DNA of 52,930 nt from Ollibium composti (GCF_004801285.1 NZ_SSNY01000013.1:85001-137930); one strand, 5' to 3'. Counted from the first letter of the stretch, positions 33,280 through 42,766 are shown. Numbers and translations: made by a program. The notes: generated from the letters alone by a model not told the origin.

Positions 33280-34923
33280 ATGGATTTTTCGTCGGTCGAC
33301 CGGAGCTATGCCGATGCGCGCCGGACCTTTCATCCCGTCGTTCCGGAAGGGTTCAATTTCGCCTTCGACGTCATCGACGACTGGGCCGCGCGCGACGACC
33401 GCACGGCGATCATCGCCGTGTCGCGCGACGGCGAGACGGTGCGGCACCTGCCGTTCTCGTGGTTTGCCGAGCAGTCGAACCGCTTCGCCAACGCCTTGCG
33501 GTCGCTGGGCGCCAGGCCGGGCGACTTCGCCGTGGTCATCGCCGGCCGCGTGCCCGAATGGTACACGGTGCTGTTCGGCTGCATGAAGGCGGGCGTGGTG
33601 TCGATGCCCGGCACCAACCTGTTGACCGCGCACGACATCGAATACCGGGCCAACCACTCCAGGGCGACGTTGGCGATCGTTGCACCCGAGCATTGCGAGA
33701 AGGTCGACGCCATTCGCGCCGCCTGTCCGACGCTGAAGCATTTCATCGTCGTCGGCGGCGAGCGCGACGGCTGGCTGTCGCTGGAGGCGTTGCTGGCGGA
33801 CGCCTCGCCCGTCCTCGACCGCGCGGCGCTTCCCACAACGCATGCCAGCGACATGATGATGGCCTATTTCACTTCCGGCACCACCTCGATGCCGAAGATG
33901 GTGCCGCGCGACCACGGCTATGCGCTGGCGCATGCGGCGACGGGCCTGTTCTGGCAGGACCTGCGGCCCTCCGACGTGCACTGGTCGCTCACCGATACCG
34001 GCTGGGCCAAGGCCGCCTGGGGCATATTGTTCCCGCAGATGGTGCTCGGCACGCCCTGCGTGCTCTATGACGGCCCGACGGCCTTCAACGCCGAAATGCA
34101 CCTCAACCTTATTGGTAAGCTGAAGGTTACGACTTTCTGCGCGCCGCCGACGGTCTACCGCCTGTTCGCGCAGCAGGATCTTTCGCAATATGATCTTTCC
34201 TCGCTGCGGCGCTCGCTCGGCGCCGGCGAGCCGCTCAACCCGGAAGTCATGCGCATCTGGAAGAAGGCGACCGGCACGGTGATCGCCGACGGCTACGGCC
34301 AGACCGAGACGATCAACATCGTCGCCAATTTTCCCGGCGAGGAGGTGCGCCCCGGCTCGATGGGCAAGCCGGTTCCGGGCTTCGACGTCGACGTGGTCGA
34401 CGACGACGGCAAGCGGATGCCCGACGAGGAGGTCGGCCATATCGGCGTCAGGGTCACCGATCCGTGGCCGCCCGGCCTGTTCCACGGCTATTACGAGGCC
34501 GGCGGCAGGCTCGACACGAAACCCTTCCGCAACGGCTGGTACTATACCGGCGACACGGCGCGGCGCGACAAGGACGGCTATCTGTGGTTCGTCGGCCGCT
34601 CGGACGACCTGATTTCCTCGGCCGGCTACCGCATCAGCCCGTTCGAGGTGGAAAGCGCGCTGCTGGTGCACGATGCGGTGGCCGAAAGCGCGGTGATCGG
34701 CAAGCCGGACGCCACGCGCGGCGAGATCGTCAAGGCCTATGTCGTGCTCGCCAAGGGCTTCACGCCGTCCGACGAACTGGTGAAGGACATCCAGGATTTT
34801 TGCCGGAAGGAAACCGCGCCCTACAAATATCCGCGCGAGATCGAGTTCGTCGAGGCGCTGCCGAAGACAATTTCGGGAAAGATCCGACGCGTCGAACTGC
34901 GCGCGGCGTCGAAAGACGGGTAG
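33280..34923 (+). CDS. acyl-CoA synthetase (AMP-forming), medium-chain type
   Basis: The 547-residue protein has the P-loop YFTSGTTSMPKMVPRDHGY, the A5 motif DGYGQTETINIV, A7 YYTGDTARRDKDGYLWFVGR, A8 DDLISSAGYRISPFEVESAL and the catalytic lysine in LPKTISGKIRR. The tryptophan-rich THxxTGWAK-like segment (LTDTGWAKAAWGILFPQ) is typical of medium-chain/acetyl-CoA-like synthetases. It forms acyl-CoA from a carboxylate, ATP and CoA. Which acid it uses cannot be read. Confidence 0.92.
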   Translation: MDFSSVDRSYADARRTFHPVVPEGFNFAFDVIDDWAARDDRTAIIAVSRDGETVRHLPFSWFAEQSNRFANALRSLGARPGDFAVVIAGRVPEWYTVLFGCMKAGVVSMPGTNLLTAHDIEYRANHSRATLAIVAPEHCEKVDAIRAACPTLKHFIVVGGERDGWLSLEALLADASPVLDRAALPTTHASDMMMAYFTSGTTSMPKMVPRDHGYALAHAATGLFWQDLRPSDVHWSLTDTGWAKAAWGILFPQMVLGTPCVLYDGPTAFNAEMHLNLIGKLKVTTFCAPPTVYRLFAQQDLSQYDLSSLRRSLGAGEPLNPEVMRIWKKATGTVIADGYGQTETINIVANFPGEEVRPGSMGKPVPGFDVDVVDDDGKRMPDEEVGHIGVRVTDPWPPGLFHGYYEAGGRLDTKPFRNGWYYTGDTARRDKDGYLWFVGRSDDLISSAGYRISPFEVESALLVHDAVAESAVIGKPDATRGEIVKAYVVLAKGFTPSDELVKDIQDFCRKETAPYKYPREIEFVEALPKTISGKIRRVELRAASKDG

Positions 34924-34956
34924 TCAACAGTCCGAACTTCGACTGTCTAGTGCCAG

Positions 34957-35096
34957 CCCCCTCTCCGTCGCGCTACGCGCGCCACCTCTCCCCCACGTCG
35001 TGAGGGAGAGGATGGGAGCCAAGAATTGCGGCCGGCCTATCCTCTCCACCCGGAACGGGGGGGAGAGGTGGCGCGCGAAGCGCGACGGAGAGGGGG
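34957..35096. repeat. palindromic intergenic repeat, copy R2
   Basis: It has the same ends as R1 (CCCCCTCTCCGTCG to CGACGGAGAGGGGG), but the left sub-hairpin is GCGC-TAC-GCGC and the right CGCGC-GAA-GCGCG. The centre reads GATGGGAGCC to GGCCTATCC, the opposite orientation to R1. It lies between convergent genes. Confidence 0.9.
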
Positions 35097-35186
35097 TAGC
35101 GCCATACGCAATGGCACTGCCTTCTGCGGTGGAAGCGCAAATTACTGGCAGGCCGATGACGGGCAACGCCTATAGTAAGTTTAATC

Positions 35187-35714
35187 TTACGTTTTAGTCG
35201 CCGCTCCCGTATCGCGGTCGGTCAACGCGATGTGGCAGCAGCCGGAGCCGTGGCCGGGCACCCAGGTGACGTTGTCGAACCTCACGCCGGTCGCCTCGAA
35301 CAGGCCGCGGTCGAAGGCGCCGGCGATGCGGCACAGCGTGGCGAGTTTTTCTTCGCCGACGCCGGCGTCCGTCCACGCGTCTTTCAACGGACAGCGTTTG
35401 ACTTTGAAGGCGATGCGGTGGTCGCCGCGCTCGACATCGGTCGGGTACATGCGCCCGCCGTCCGGGCTGACGGCAAGAAAGGCTTCGCCGATGGCGCGCG
35501 CGTCGTTCGGTCCGAATTTGGCGAAGGCAGCGGCCGCGACCTCCCGACCGCGCTTTTCGATGATGCGGACCATCAGGGCTTCGGCCCGCCCGGCACCGAG
35601 ATCGGCGGTCAGTTCGTCCAGCATCAGCCGGTAGAGGTCGGCGCGGTTGCGGAAGGCGGCTTCCAGTTCGGCGGCGAGCGTTTCGGCCGGAGCGTGGGCG
35701 TTTTTCTCGGTCAT
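35187..35714 (-). CDS. L-2-amino-thiazoline-4-carboxylate hydrolase family protein
   Basis: The 175-residue protein has a helical N-terminus (LAAELEAAFRNRADLYRLML) and a C-terminal part RIAFKVKRCPLKDAWTDAG with GVRFDNVTWVPGHGSGCCHI, the pattern of the ATC hydrolase family (PF14196). Characterised members open the thiazoline ring of ATC toward cysteine. Others are of unknown activity. Its ATG overlaps the stop of the second transporter ATPase (ATGA), so it is translationally coupled to the ABC operon and likely acts on what that system imports (inference). Confidence 0.75.
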   Translation of the reverse strand: MTEKNAHAPAETLAAELEAAFRNRADLYRLMLDELTADLGAGRAEALMVRIIEKRGREVAAAAFAKFGPNDARAIGEAFLAVSPDGGRMYPTDVERGDHRIAFKVKRCPLKDAWTDAGVGEEKLATLCRIAGAFDRGLFEATGVRFDNVTWVPGHGSGCCHIALTDRDTGAATKT

Positions 35715-36505
35715 GACGCGTCCTGTCCTGTCAATCGATGCAGTCTCGGCGTCGCCGCCACCAGCGCCTTGCCGACCGCCGAGCGCGGCGCGTCGATGAC
35801 GGCGCGGGCATCGCCTTCTTCGGTCAGCCGGCCGCCGTCGAGGATGGCGACGCGATGGGCGAAGGCGCGCACCAGTCCGAGATCGTGCGAAATGAACAGG
35901 TAGGCGATGCCGTCGGTGCGTTGCAGATCGGCGAGCAGTTCGAGGATCTTGCCGCGCACCGACACATCGAGCGCCGAGACGGCCTCGTCCAGCACGATCA
36001 GCGACGGTTTTGTCGCGATGGCGCGGGCAATCGCCACGCGCTGGCGCTGGCCGCCGGAGACTTCATGGACGGTGCGGCCGGCAAGATTAGGGGAAAGGCC
36101 GACGCGCTCCAGCAGTTCGGCGATGCGGGCGGGCCGCTCGGAGCGCGGGGCGATGCGGCGGATGCGCAAGGGATCGTCCAGCACGCGCGCCACGGTGGCG
36201 CGCGGGTTGAAGGCGGCGAGCGGGTCCTGGAACACCATCTGCATGCGGGCGCGGCGGGCGCGAAGGGCGTTGCCTTGCAGCGCCAGCCAGTCGTCACCCT
36301 CGAAGGCGATGCTGCCGGCGTCCGGCTCGATTAGTCGCAGCAGAAGACGCGCAACGGTGGACTTGCCCGAGCCCGACGGGCCGGCCAGTGCCAGCGTTTC
36401 GGCGGCATCGATATGGAAGGACAGGGCGTCGGCTGCGGCTACAGCCCTGCCGCCGCTATGGAATCGCTTGGAAAGGCTCTCAACCGTCAGCAGATGCTTA
36501 CCCAT
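35711..36505 (-). CDS. peptide-type ABC transporter ATP-binding protein (DppF/OppF-like)
   Basis: About 264 residues from the ATG at 36505; a GTG at 36517 is possible. It has Walker A GPSGSGKSTVARLLL, signature VSGGQRQRVAIARAIA, Walker B LIVLDEAVSALDVSVRGK and the switch histidine in LFISHDLGLVRAFAHR. It pairs with the ATPase encoded just upstream, with which it overlaps by 8 bp. The catalytic site appears intact. Confidence 0.92.
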   Translation of the reverse strand: MGKHLLTVESLSKRFHSGGRAVAAADALSFHIDAAETLALAGPSGSGKSTVARLLLRLIEPDAGSIAFEGDDWLALQGNALRARRARMQMVFQDPLAAFNPRATVARVLDDPLRIRRIAPRSERPARIAELLERVGLSPNLAGRTVHEVSGGQRQRVAIARAIATKPSLIVLDEAVSALDVSVRGKILELLADLQRTDGIAYLFISHDLGLVRAFAHRVAILDGGRLTEEGDARAVIDAPRSAVGKALVAATPRLHRLTGQDAS

Positions 36506-37307
36506 TGGCGGGGGCACTCATGTTGGCAGCCGCGAAGAGGGGCGGGCTGTCGAGGCCGATATGAGCGGCGATCAGGCTGCGCGTGTAGGAATTTTGCGGG
36601 CGGCCGATCACCTGCCGGGTCGGCCCGAGTTCCATCAGTCTGCCGCCGCGCAGTACGGCGATACGATCGGCGAGTTCGGCGGCGAGCGCGATGTCGTGGC
36701 TGACGAACAGCAGCGTCATCCCGTCCTCGGCGGCCAGCCGGCGGATCAGGGCCACGATCTCGGCCTGGACGATCGTGTCGAGCGCGCTGGTCGCCTCGTC
36801 GGCGATCAAAAGTTTCGGCCGCGCGGCAATGGCTGCCGCGAGCGCCACGCGCTGCTTCTGGCCGCCGGAAAGCTGGTGCGGAAAGGCGTGCACGAGCGTA
36901 TCGGGGTCGGGCAGGCCGACGCGGCCGAACAGGTCGCACGCGCGGGCCAGTGCATCCGGCCACGACAGGCCGAGATGCGTGCGTGCCACCTCCGCCACCT
37001 GCCGGCCAACCGCCATCACAGGGTCGAGGCTGCCGGCGGGGTTCTGGAAGACGAAACCGATATCGCGCCCGCCGAGCGGCGAAGTGCCTTCCCATTCGAT
37101 GGTGCCGGCGGTTTTCGCCGAGGCCGGCAGCAGGTCGGCGAAGGCGAGCGCCAGCGTCGATTTTCCCGAGCCGCTTTCGCCGATCAGCGCCAGCCGTTCA
37201 CCGGCGCGGATATCGAGGTCGATGGCGCTGAGCGCCGGGGCATCATCGCCATAGGCGACGGTCAGGCCGCGCAGGGCGACCAGCGGGGCCTGCTGCGCAG
37301 CGCTCAC
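36498..37307 (-). CDS. peptide-type ABC transporter ATP-binding protein (DppD/OppD-like)
   Basis: The 269-residue protein starts at a GTG (37307) that overlaps the DppC stop (GTGA). It has Walker A GESGSGKSTLALAFA, the family motif GRDIGFVFQNPAGSLDPVMAV, signature LSGGQKQRVALAAAIA, Walker B LLIADEATSALDTIVQAE and LLFVSHDIALAAELADR. It lacks the cysteine-rich C-terminal Fe-S extension common in OppD. It energises the peptide-type permeases next door. Confidence 0.92.
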   Translation of the reverse strand: MSAAQQAPLVALRGLTVAYGDDAPALSAIDLDIRAGERLALIGESGSGKSTLALAFADLLPASAKTAGTIEWEGTSPLGGRDIGFVFQNPAGSLDPVMAVGRQVAEVARTHLGLSWPDALARACDLFGRVGLPDPDTLVHAFPHQLSGGQKQRVALAAAIAARPKLLIADEATSALDTIVQAEIVALIRRLAAEDGMTLLFVSHDIALAAELADRIAVLRGGRLMELGPTRQVIGRPQNSYTRSLIAAHIGLDSPPLFAAANMSAPANG

Positions 37308-38128
37308 GACAGGCCCTTCCTGACGGCGGCGCCCTCGACCGCGCCTTCGCCGGCGAGATAGACGCCGAGCACCGTCACCACCAGCGCGATGCCAGGAACG
37401 ATAGAGAGGAAAGGTGCAGTGCGCAGCACCGTGCGGCCCTCCGCCACCATGCCGCCCCAGGTCACTCGATTGGGGTCGCCGAGGCCGAGGAAGGAAAGGG
37501 CGGCCTCGATCAGGATCGCCTGGGCGACGATGATGGAGGACAGCGCCAGCACCGGCGGCAGCGCGTTGGGCAGCACCTCGCGAAAGGCGATTTCCAGTGG
37601 GTGCATGCCGACGACGCGCGCGCCGGCGACGAAATCGCGCTCGCGGATCGACAGCACTTCGGCGCGGGCGATACGCGCCGGGCCGGTCCAGGCCGACAGC
37701 GCGATCGCCGCCACCACGACGGACAGCGAGGGGCCGACGATGCTGACGAAGGCCAGCGCCAGAAGGAAGCCGGGCACGGTCTGGAAGGCGTCGGTCAACC
37801 GCATCAGCGCCTCGTCCGCCAGTCCGCCGGCGAAGCCGGCCAGGGTGCCGATAACGGCGCCGACGGCGAGCGAAGCGGCGGCTGCCGCCAGCCCGACGAC
37901 GAGCGAGGTGCGGGCGCCGTGGAACAGTTCGGCCAGTACGTCGCGGCCGAGCCGGTCGGTGCCGAGCGGTAGCGCCCAATCCTGGAACGGCGGCGTCAGT
38001 GCCGGGCCGGCGATGCGCAGCGGATCGCCGGGGAAGAGCAAGGGTGCGGCCAGCGCCATGGCGGCCAGCAGGACGAGGATGGCTGTGCCGGCCACCGCCT
38101 CGGGCGTTTGCAGGAAACGTCTTCTCAT
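37304..38128 (-). CDS. peptide-type ABC transporter permease (DppC-like)
   Basis: The 274-residue protein has an N-terminal helix (AVAGTAILVLLAAMALAAPLL), the DppC marker HPLGTDRLGRD-like segment (LPLGTDRLGRDVLAELFHGA), and the coupling loop FVAGARVVGMHPLEIAFREV. Six helices are predicted. Its ATG overlaps the DppB stop (ATGA). It forms the channel heterodimer with DppB in the inner membrane. Confidence 0.93.
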   Translation of the reverse strand: MRRRFLQTPEAVAGTAILVLLAAMALAAPLLFPGDPLRIAGPALTPPFQDWALPLGTDRLGRDVLAELFHGARTSLVVGLAAAAASLAVGAVIGTLAGFAGGLADEALMRLTDAFQTVPGFLLALAFVSIVGPSLSVVVAAIALSAWTGPARIARAEVLSIRERDFVAGARVVGMHPLEIAFREVLPNALPPVLALSSIIVAQAILIEAALSFLGLGDPNRVTWGGMVAEGRTVLRTAPFLSIVPGIALVVTVLGVYLAGEGAVEGAAVRKGLS

Positions 38129-39108
38129 GCGACCTCGCCGGCGCCGACGCGCGGATCGAGCAGTGCGTAGGCGATATCGACCGCGAGGTTGATGAGGACG
38201 ACGGTGACGGCGCTGACGAGGATGATGCCGAGCAGCAGCGGCGTGTCGCGCCCGGCCACCGCCTCCTGTGCCAACCGGCCGAGCCCCGGCACGGAAAACA
38301 CGCTTTCGATGACGACCGAGCCGCCCAGCATCTGCGCCGACTGCAGGCCGAGCATGGTGACGAGTGGCAAAAGCGCGTTGCGCGCCACGTGGGCGAGCAC
38401 GATGCGGCGGCGCGGCAGGCCGCGCGCGCGGGCGGCGAGGACGAAATCCTGCCGCCAGACCTCGGCCATGCCGGCGCGCATCATGCGCAAATAGAGCGCC
38501 AGATAGATGAAGCCGAGCGCGGAAATGGGCAGCACCAGATGCCAGGCGATGTCGGTGACGCGGGCAAGGCCGGTCTTGCTGGACGCGATCGTCTCGATGC
38601 CGGCGATCGGCAGCCAGCGCAGGTCAACGGCAAAGACGATGACCAGCACCAGCGCCAGCCAGAAACTCGGCACCGCGTAGAGCGCCAGCGAGCCGGTGGA
38701 GAGCAGCCGGTCGCGCAGCGAGCCGGGCCGCGCGCCGGCGACGATGCCGAGGGCGGAGCCGAGGAAGAAGGAGAGCGCGGTGGCGCTACCCATCAAAAGC
38801 AGCGTGTTGGGCAGGCGCTCCAGCACGACGTCGCGGATCGGGCGCGAGAAGGTCACCGACCAGCCGAGGTCGAGGTGGAGAAGCGCCCACAGGTAGTTGG
38901 CCAGCCGCGTCCAGGCCGACTGGTCGAGGCCCCAGGCATGGCGCAGCGATTCGACCAGACCGGCATCGCCGCCCATGGAGACGACATAGGCGTCCACCGC
39001 GTCGCCGGGGGCGGCCTGCAGCATCAGGAAGGAGCCGACGACGACGATCAGCAGCACGAAGACGGAGCCGACCAGCCGGCGGCGGACGAGGCGAAGGGTG
39101 CGGGTCAT
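38125..39108 (-). CDS. peptide-type ABC transporter permease (DppB-like)
   Basis: The 327-residue protein has the N-terminal helix and PGDAVDAYV segment of DppB proteins, the coupling loop DFVLAARARGLPRRRIVLAH, and the C-terminal signature VFSVPGLGRLAQEAVAGRD. Six helices are predicted. It is the first of five overlapping genes. The binding-protein gene lies 400 bp upstream on the same strand, with repeat R3 in between. Confidence 0.93.
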   Translation of the reverse strand: MTRTLRLVRRRLVGSVFVLLIVVVGSFLMLQAAPGDAVDAYVVSMGGDAGLVESLRHAWGLDQSAWTRLANYLWALLHLDLGWSVTFSRPIRDVVLERLPNTLLLMGSATALSFFLGSALGIVAGARPGSLRDRLLSTGSLALYAVPSFWLALVLVIVFAVDLRWLPIAGIETIASSKTGLARVTDIAWHLVLPISALGFIYLALYLRMMRAGMAEVWRQDFVLAARARGLPRRRIVLAHVARNALLPLVTMLGLQSAQMLGGSVVIESVFSVPGLGRLAQEAVAGRDTPLLLGIILVSAVTVVLINLAVDIAYALLDPRVGAGEVA

Positions 39109-39231
39109 GGGTGAGCGCCGGTCGTGCGGGCGGGGTTATTGCGTATGGACGGCATTTCGATTTCGGGCGTCGTGCATCCCCGTCCCTGCGCTTTCTCCTT
39201 TGAGGGTGAGGAAATCGCATAGGGCGCAACA

Positions 39232-39377
39232 CCCCCTCTCCGTCTCGGGCTACGCCCGAGCCACCTCTCCCCCACTCCGTGAGGGGAGAGGATGGGAGCC
39301 AAGCCTTGCGGCCGGCCTATCCTCTCCACCCGGAACGGGGGGAGAGGTGGCTCGGCAAAGCCGAGACGGAGAGGGGG
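39232..39377. repeat. palindromic intergenic repeat, copy R3, inside an ABC operon
   Basis: The ends are as in R1 (CCCCCTCTCCGTCTCGGGC to GCCGAGACGGAGAGGGGG). The left sub-hairpin is CTCGGGC-TAC-GCCCGAG and the right CTCGGC-AAA-GCCGAG. The centre has the orientation of R2. Unlike the other copies it lies between two co-directional genes, the binding protein and DppB. Confidence 0.9.
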
Positions 39378-39510
39378 CACTGCGCCATAGGCAATTGTTC
39401 CGCCCCCGAAAAAGGGCAGACATGCGCCGGCGGGCCGCCGGAGAATAGCGTGCACGAAATCCATGGCCGGACCTTACCGGCAAGCCGGCGTTCGGCTCAA
39501 TCCCGCTCGC

Positions 39511-41121
39511 CTATTCCGCCAGCCACGTATCGGCCCAGTTGGACACCGCCCAGCGCGGATTGTCGGCGACGTTTCTCAGCTTGTCGCTGGCGACCGACGT
39601 GAAACTCCACTCGGCGACGTTGATCAGCGGCAGGTCGGCGGTGACCTTCTTCTGGAATTCGCGGTAGAGTTCGGTACGCTTTTCCGCGTCCAGTTCCTCG
39701 GAAGCCTTCTCGATGATGGCGTCGATCTCGGCGTTCTTGTAGCCGCCCTGGTTGGAGAAGGGCACGCCGTCGGGAATGCCGCTCTGCACAAGGATGGTGG
39801 TGGAGATGGCCGGGTCGCCGCGGAACACCGGCGGGCCGACGGCGAGGTCGAAGGCGTGGTCGGTGTAGACGGCCTTGATGTGGGCGGCCGAGTCGTTGTT
39901 GACGAGCTGGGCGTCGATGCCGACGGCGGCGAGCGCCTGGCGCAGATAGTCGCCGAACTGCTTGGTCTCGTTGAAGTAGGGCGCCGGCAACAGCTTCAGC
40001 GCAAAGCGCGTGCCGCTGTCGGCGCGCTTGTAGCCGGCCTCGTCCAGCAGCGCATTGGCCTTGGCGACGTCGAACGGGTAGGTCTCCACGTCCGGCGTGT
40101 AGAATTGCGGATCGTTGGCCGGCACAGGGCCGGTGGCGGCGTGAGCGTAGCCGAGGAAAACCGTCTTGACGACGAAGTTCTTGTCGATGGCATGCGCGAT
40201 CGCCTGCCGCACCTTCAGGTCCGCCAGCTCCTTGCGGCGGTGGTTGATCTCGACGACGAGCTGGTAGGTCAGCCCCTCGTAGCCCTTGGTGACGACGGTG
40301 AGGCCCGACACCTTGGAGATGCGCTCGAGGTCGGCTAGCGGCACGGCCGAGAAGGCGGCGAGCTGGATCTCGCCGGCCTCCAGCGCGTTCGCCGCCGAGG
40401 TGCGGTCGGGCAGCACCTGGTAGATGATCTCGTCGAGATAGGGCTGGCCCTTTTCCCAATAGGCGGGGTTCTTCTCCAGTCGGTAATACTGGCCGGCCTT
40501 GTATTCGGCGAATTTGAACGGGCCGGTGCCGACCGGGGCGTTGTTGGCCGGGTTCTCCTCGATCTTGGTGCCTTCGTAGAGATGCTTCGGCACGACGCTG
40601 GAAAGCGCCGGCAAAGCGTTGCGGATGAGCTGGAAGGGCGTCGGCTTGGCGAACTTGAAGACGGCGGTATGGTCGTCAGGCGTCTCGACGGCCTCGAGGT
40701 CCTTGAAGACGGTGCGGCCGAGGTTCTGCAACGGCTTCCACACTTCGAGCGCCGAAAACGCCACGTCGTCGGCGGTGAAGGGTTTGCCGTCGTGCCAGGT
40801 CACGCCCTCGCGCAGCTTGAAGGTGACGGAAAGGCCGTCGGCGGCGCCTTCCCAACTCGTTGCCAGCCGTGGCGAAAGCTGGTCCTTGGCGGTGTAGTCG
40901 GCCTCGGCCAGAGTCTCCACCACCTTGCTGGAGACGAAGAAAACGCCGTTGGAGGCGACGATGGCCGGGTTGAGGTTGCGCGGCTCGGAATCGGAGGCCA
41001 CCACCAGCCGACCGCCCGTCTTCGGCGTCTCGGCCATCGCGATGCGGGGCAGGGCGGTCGAGGCGAGGAGCGCCGCCGAGCTTGCGAGAAGGCTGCGTCT
41101 GGAAAGGGAAAAATCGAGCAT
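39511..41121 (-). CDS. peptide-type ABC transporter substrate-binding protein (family 5)
   Basis: The 536-residue protein starts at the ATG 41121 (GGAG eight bases upstream; a GTG at 41130 is less likely). The signal peptide has a twin-arginine core SRRSLLASS and ends AMA before ETPKTGG, so Tat export is possible. The mature chain shows the family 5 pattern: GGRLVVASDSEPRNLNPAI, LREGVTWHDGKPFTADDVAF, NAPVGTGPFKFAEYKAGQYY, and VRQAIAHAIDKNFVV. It binds peptides or similar ligands in the periplasm for DppBCDF. Confidence 0.94.
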   Translation of the reverse strand: MLDFSLSRRSLLASSAALLASTALPRIAMAETPKTGGRLVVASDSEPRNLNPAIVASNGVFFVSSKVVETLAEADYTAKDQLSPRLATSWEGAADGLSVTFKLREGVTWHDGKPFTADDVAFSALEVWKPLQNLGRTVFKDLEAVETPDDHTAVFKFAKPTPFQLIRNALPALSSVVPKHLYEGTKIEENPANNAPVGTGPFKFAEYKAGQYYRLEKNPAYWEKGQPYLDEIIYQVLPDRTSAANALEAGEIQLAAFSAVPLADLERISKVSGLTVVTKGYEGLTYQLVVEINHRRKELADLKVRQAIAHAIDKNFVVKTVFLGYAHAATGPVPANDPQFYTPDVETYPFDVAKANALLDEAGYKRADSGTRFALKLLPAPYFNETKQFGDYLRQALAAVGIDAQLVNNDSAAHIKAVYTDHAFDLAVGPPVFRGDPAISTTILVQSGIPDGVPFSNQGGYKNAEIDAIIEKASEELDAEKRTELYREFQKKVTADLPLINVAEWSFTSVASDKLRNVADNPRWAVSNWADTWLAE

Positions 41122-41294
41122 CGGGAGCACTCCGTCCTTCGCCGCTTGCCGGCCATATGGCGCGCGGCATCCTGTCTGGCTTCGGCCGCGATTATGGCCC
41201 TCGCGAAGGCTTGCGCCAGAGAAGGAATTGGCGCGGCGGGGCTTGGCTTTGAAAATTTCATCCGCTGGCCCAGTACCGTCCGCAACGGCTTTTT

Positions 41295-41321
41295 CCTCTA
41301 TCTGGTATGACCAGATAGAGG
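41295..41321. promoter_or_regulatory. perfect 11-bp-arm palindrome in the SBP/peptidase divergent promoter
   Basis: CCTCTATCTGG-TATGA-CCAGATAGAGG is perfect over 27 bp. Its core TGGTATGACCA is the reverse complement of the core at 46804-46817. The shape is that of a GntR (FadR-type) operator serving both divergent genes. Confidence 0.7.
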
Positions 41322-41473
41322 CTTCTTACCGAAAAAGAGGCGGCCGTCCGGGTGGATTTTCAATCCCGCTTGTTTTCTGGCTGGACCAGTGACGGCAAAA
41401 TGGTGCAGATTTGCCCGACAAAAGGCGCGTCGCGCCGTGGTGCCCCGCAGAGGGCCAATCCAGGGAGAAGGCT

Positions 41474-42661
41474 ATGAACGTCGCGCCCGGCGCCACCGTC
41501 GGTTCGGTTCCTTTCGACAGCGCCCGCCTCGATCGCCTCATGGACGAAGCCGGCATCGACGTGCTCGTCGCCACCTCCAAGCACAACACGCAGTACCTGC
41601 TCGGCGGCTACAAGTTCATCTTCTTCTCGGCTATGGACGCCATCGGCCATAGCCGCTACCTGCCGGTCGTCGTCTACGAGCGCGCCAGCCCCGACCACGC
41701 CGCCTATGTCGGCAACCGCATGGAAGGCAGTGAGCACCAGAACCATCCGTTCTGGACGCCTTCGGTGCACACCGCCTGCTGGGGCACGCTGGATGCGGCC
41801 AATCTCGCCGTCGAGCATATCCGACAGATCGGCAAGGCGGGCGCACGCATCGGCATCGAGCCGCCCTTCCTGCCGTCGGACGCCTATACGCTGCTGCGCA
41901 ACGCGCTGCCAGACGCGAAGCTGGTGGATGCCACCGGGACACTGGAGAGATTGAGGGCGGTGAAGACGCCGGAGGAACTGGAAAAACTGCGCATCGCCTC
42001 CGAACTCATCACCGATGCCATGCTGGCGACGATCGCTGCCGCGCGCGAAGGCTCGACTAAGGGCGAGATCATCGAGCGGCTGCGGCGCGAGGAGACCAAT
42101 CGCGGCGCGCATTTCGAATATTGCCTGCTGACGCTGGGCTCCAGCCACAACCGTGCCGCCTCGGCGCAGGCGTGGAAGAAGGGCGAGGTGCTGTCGATCG
42201 ATTCCGGCGGCAACTATCACGGCTATATCGGCGACCTCTGCCGCATGGGCGTGCTGGGAGAGCCGGACGCCGAGCTGGAAGACCTACTCGGCGAGGTAGA
42301 GGCGGTGCAGCAGGCCGCCTTCTCGAAGATCCGCGCCGGCGTTGCCGGTGCCGAGATGATTTCGCATGCCGAAGGCGTGCTGAAGGCGTCGAAGGTTGCG
42401 GCCTACACGGATTTCTTCGCGCACGGCATGGGGCTGATCTCGCACGAGGCGCCGTTCCTGATGACCAACCATCCGGTCGCCTATGAGGGCACCGATGCCG
42501 AAAAGCCGCTGGAAGCGGGCATGGTGCTGTCGGTCGAGACGACCATGCTGCATCCGACGCGCGGCTTCATCAAGCTGGAGGACACGGTGGCGGTGACGGC
42601 GGACGGCTACACGATGTTCGGCGACCGTGGCCGGGGCTGGAACCGGGGCGGGACCGCCTAA
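41474..42661 (+). CDS. M24 family metallopeptidase (Xaa-Pro aminopeptidase-like)
   Basis: The 395-residue protein has an N-terminal creatinase-type domain and a pita-bread C-terminal domain. All five metal ligands are visible in order: two Asp in SIDSGGNYHGYIGDL, His in FFAHGMGLISHE, Glu in VLSVETTM and Glu in FIKLEDTV. It would remove N-terminal residues before proline or act on related small substrates, with two Mn/Co ions. AGGGAGAAGG precedes the ATG. It is divergent from the peptide-binding protein gene and shares the palindrome at 41295, so it probably processes imported peptides. Creatinase-like activity is an alternative. Confidence 0.9.
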   Translation: MNVAPGATVGSVPFDSARLDRLMDEAGIDVLVATSKHNTQYLLGGYKFIFFSAMDAIGHSRYLPVVVYERASPDHAAYVGNRMEGSEHQNHPFWTPSVHTACWGTLDAANLAVEHIRQIGKAGARIGIEPPFLPSDAYTLLRNALPDAKLVDATGTLERLRAVKTPEELEKLRIASELITDAMLATIAAAREGSTKGEIIERLRREETNRGAHFEYCLLTLGSSHNRAASAQAWKKGEVLSIDSGGNYHGYIGDLCRMGVLGEPDAELEDLLGEVEAVQQAAFSKIRAGVAGAEMISHAEGVLKASKVAAYTDFFAHGMGLISHEAPFLMTNHPVAYEGTDAEKPLEAGMVLSVETTMLHPTRGFIKLEDTVAVTADGYTMFGDRGRGWNRGGTA

Positions 42662-42766
42662 ATCCCGGCGCAAAGACGGCGTGACCGGAACGGGCCGGCA
42701 GGGTTGACGTTTCAACCGTGAGACGCACTATGCAACCGGGGGCGGATAGGAGAGGAGGCCACCCCA

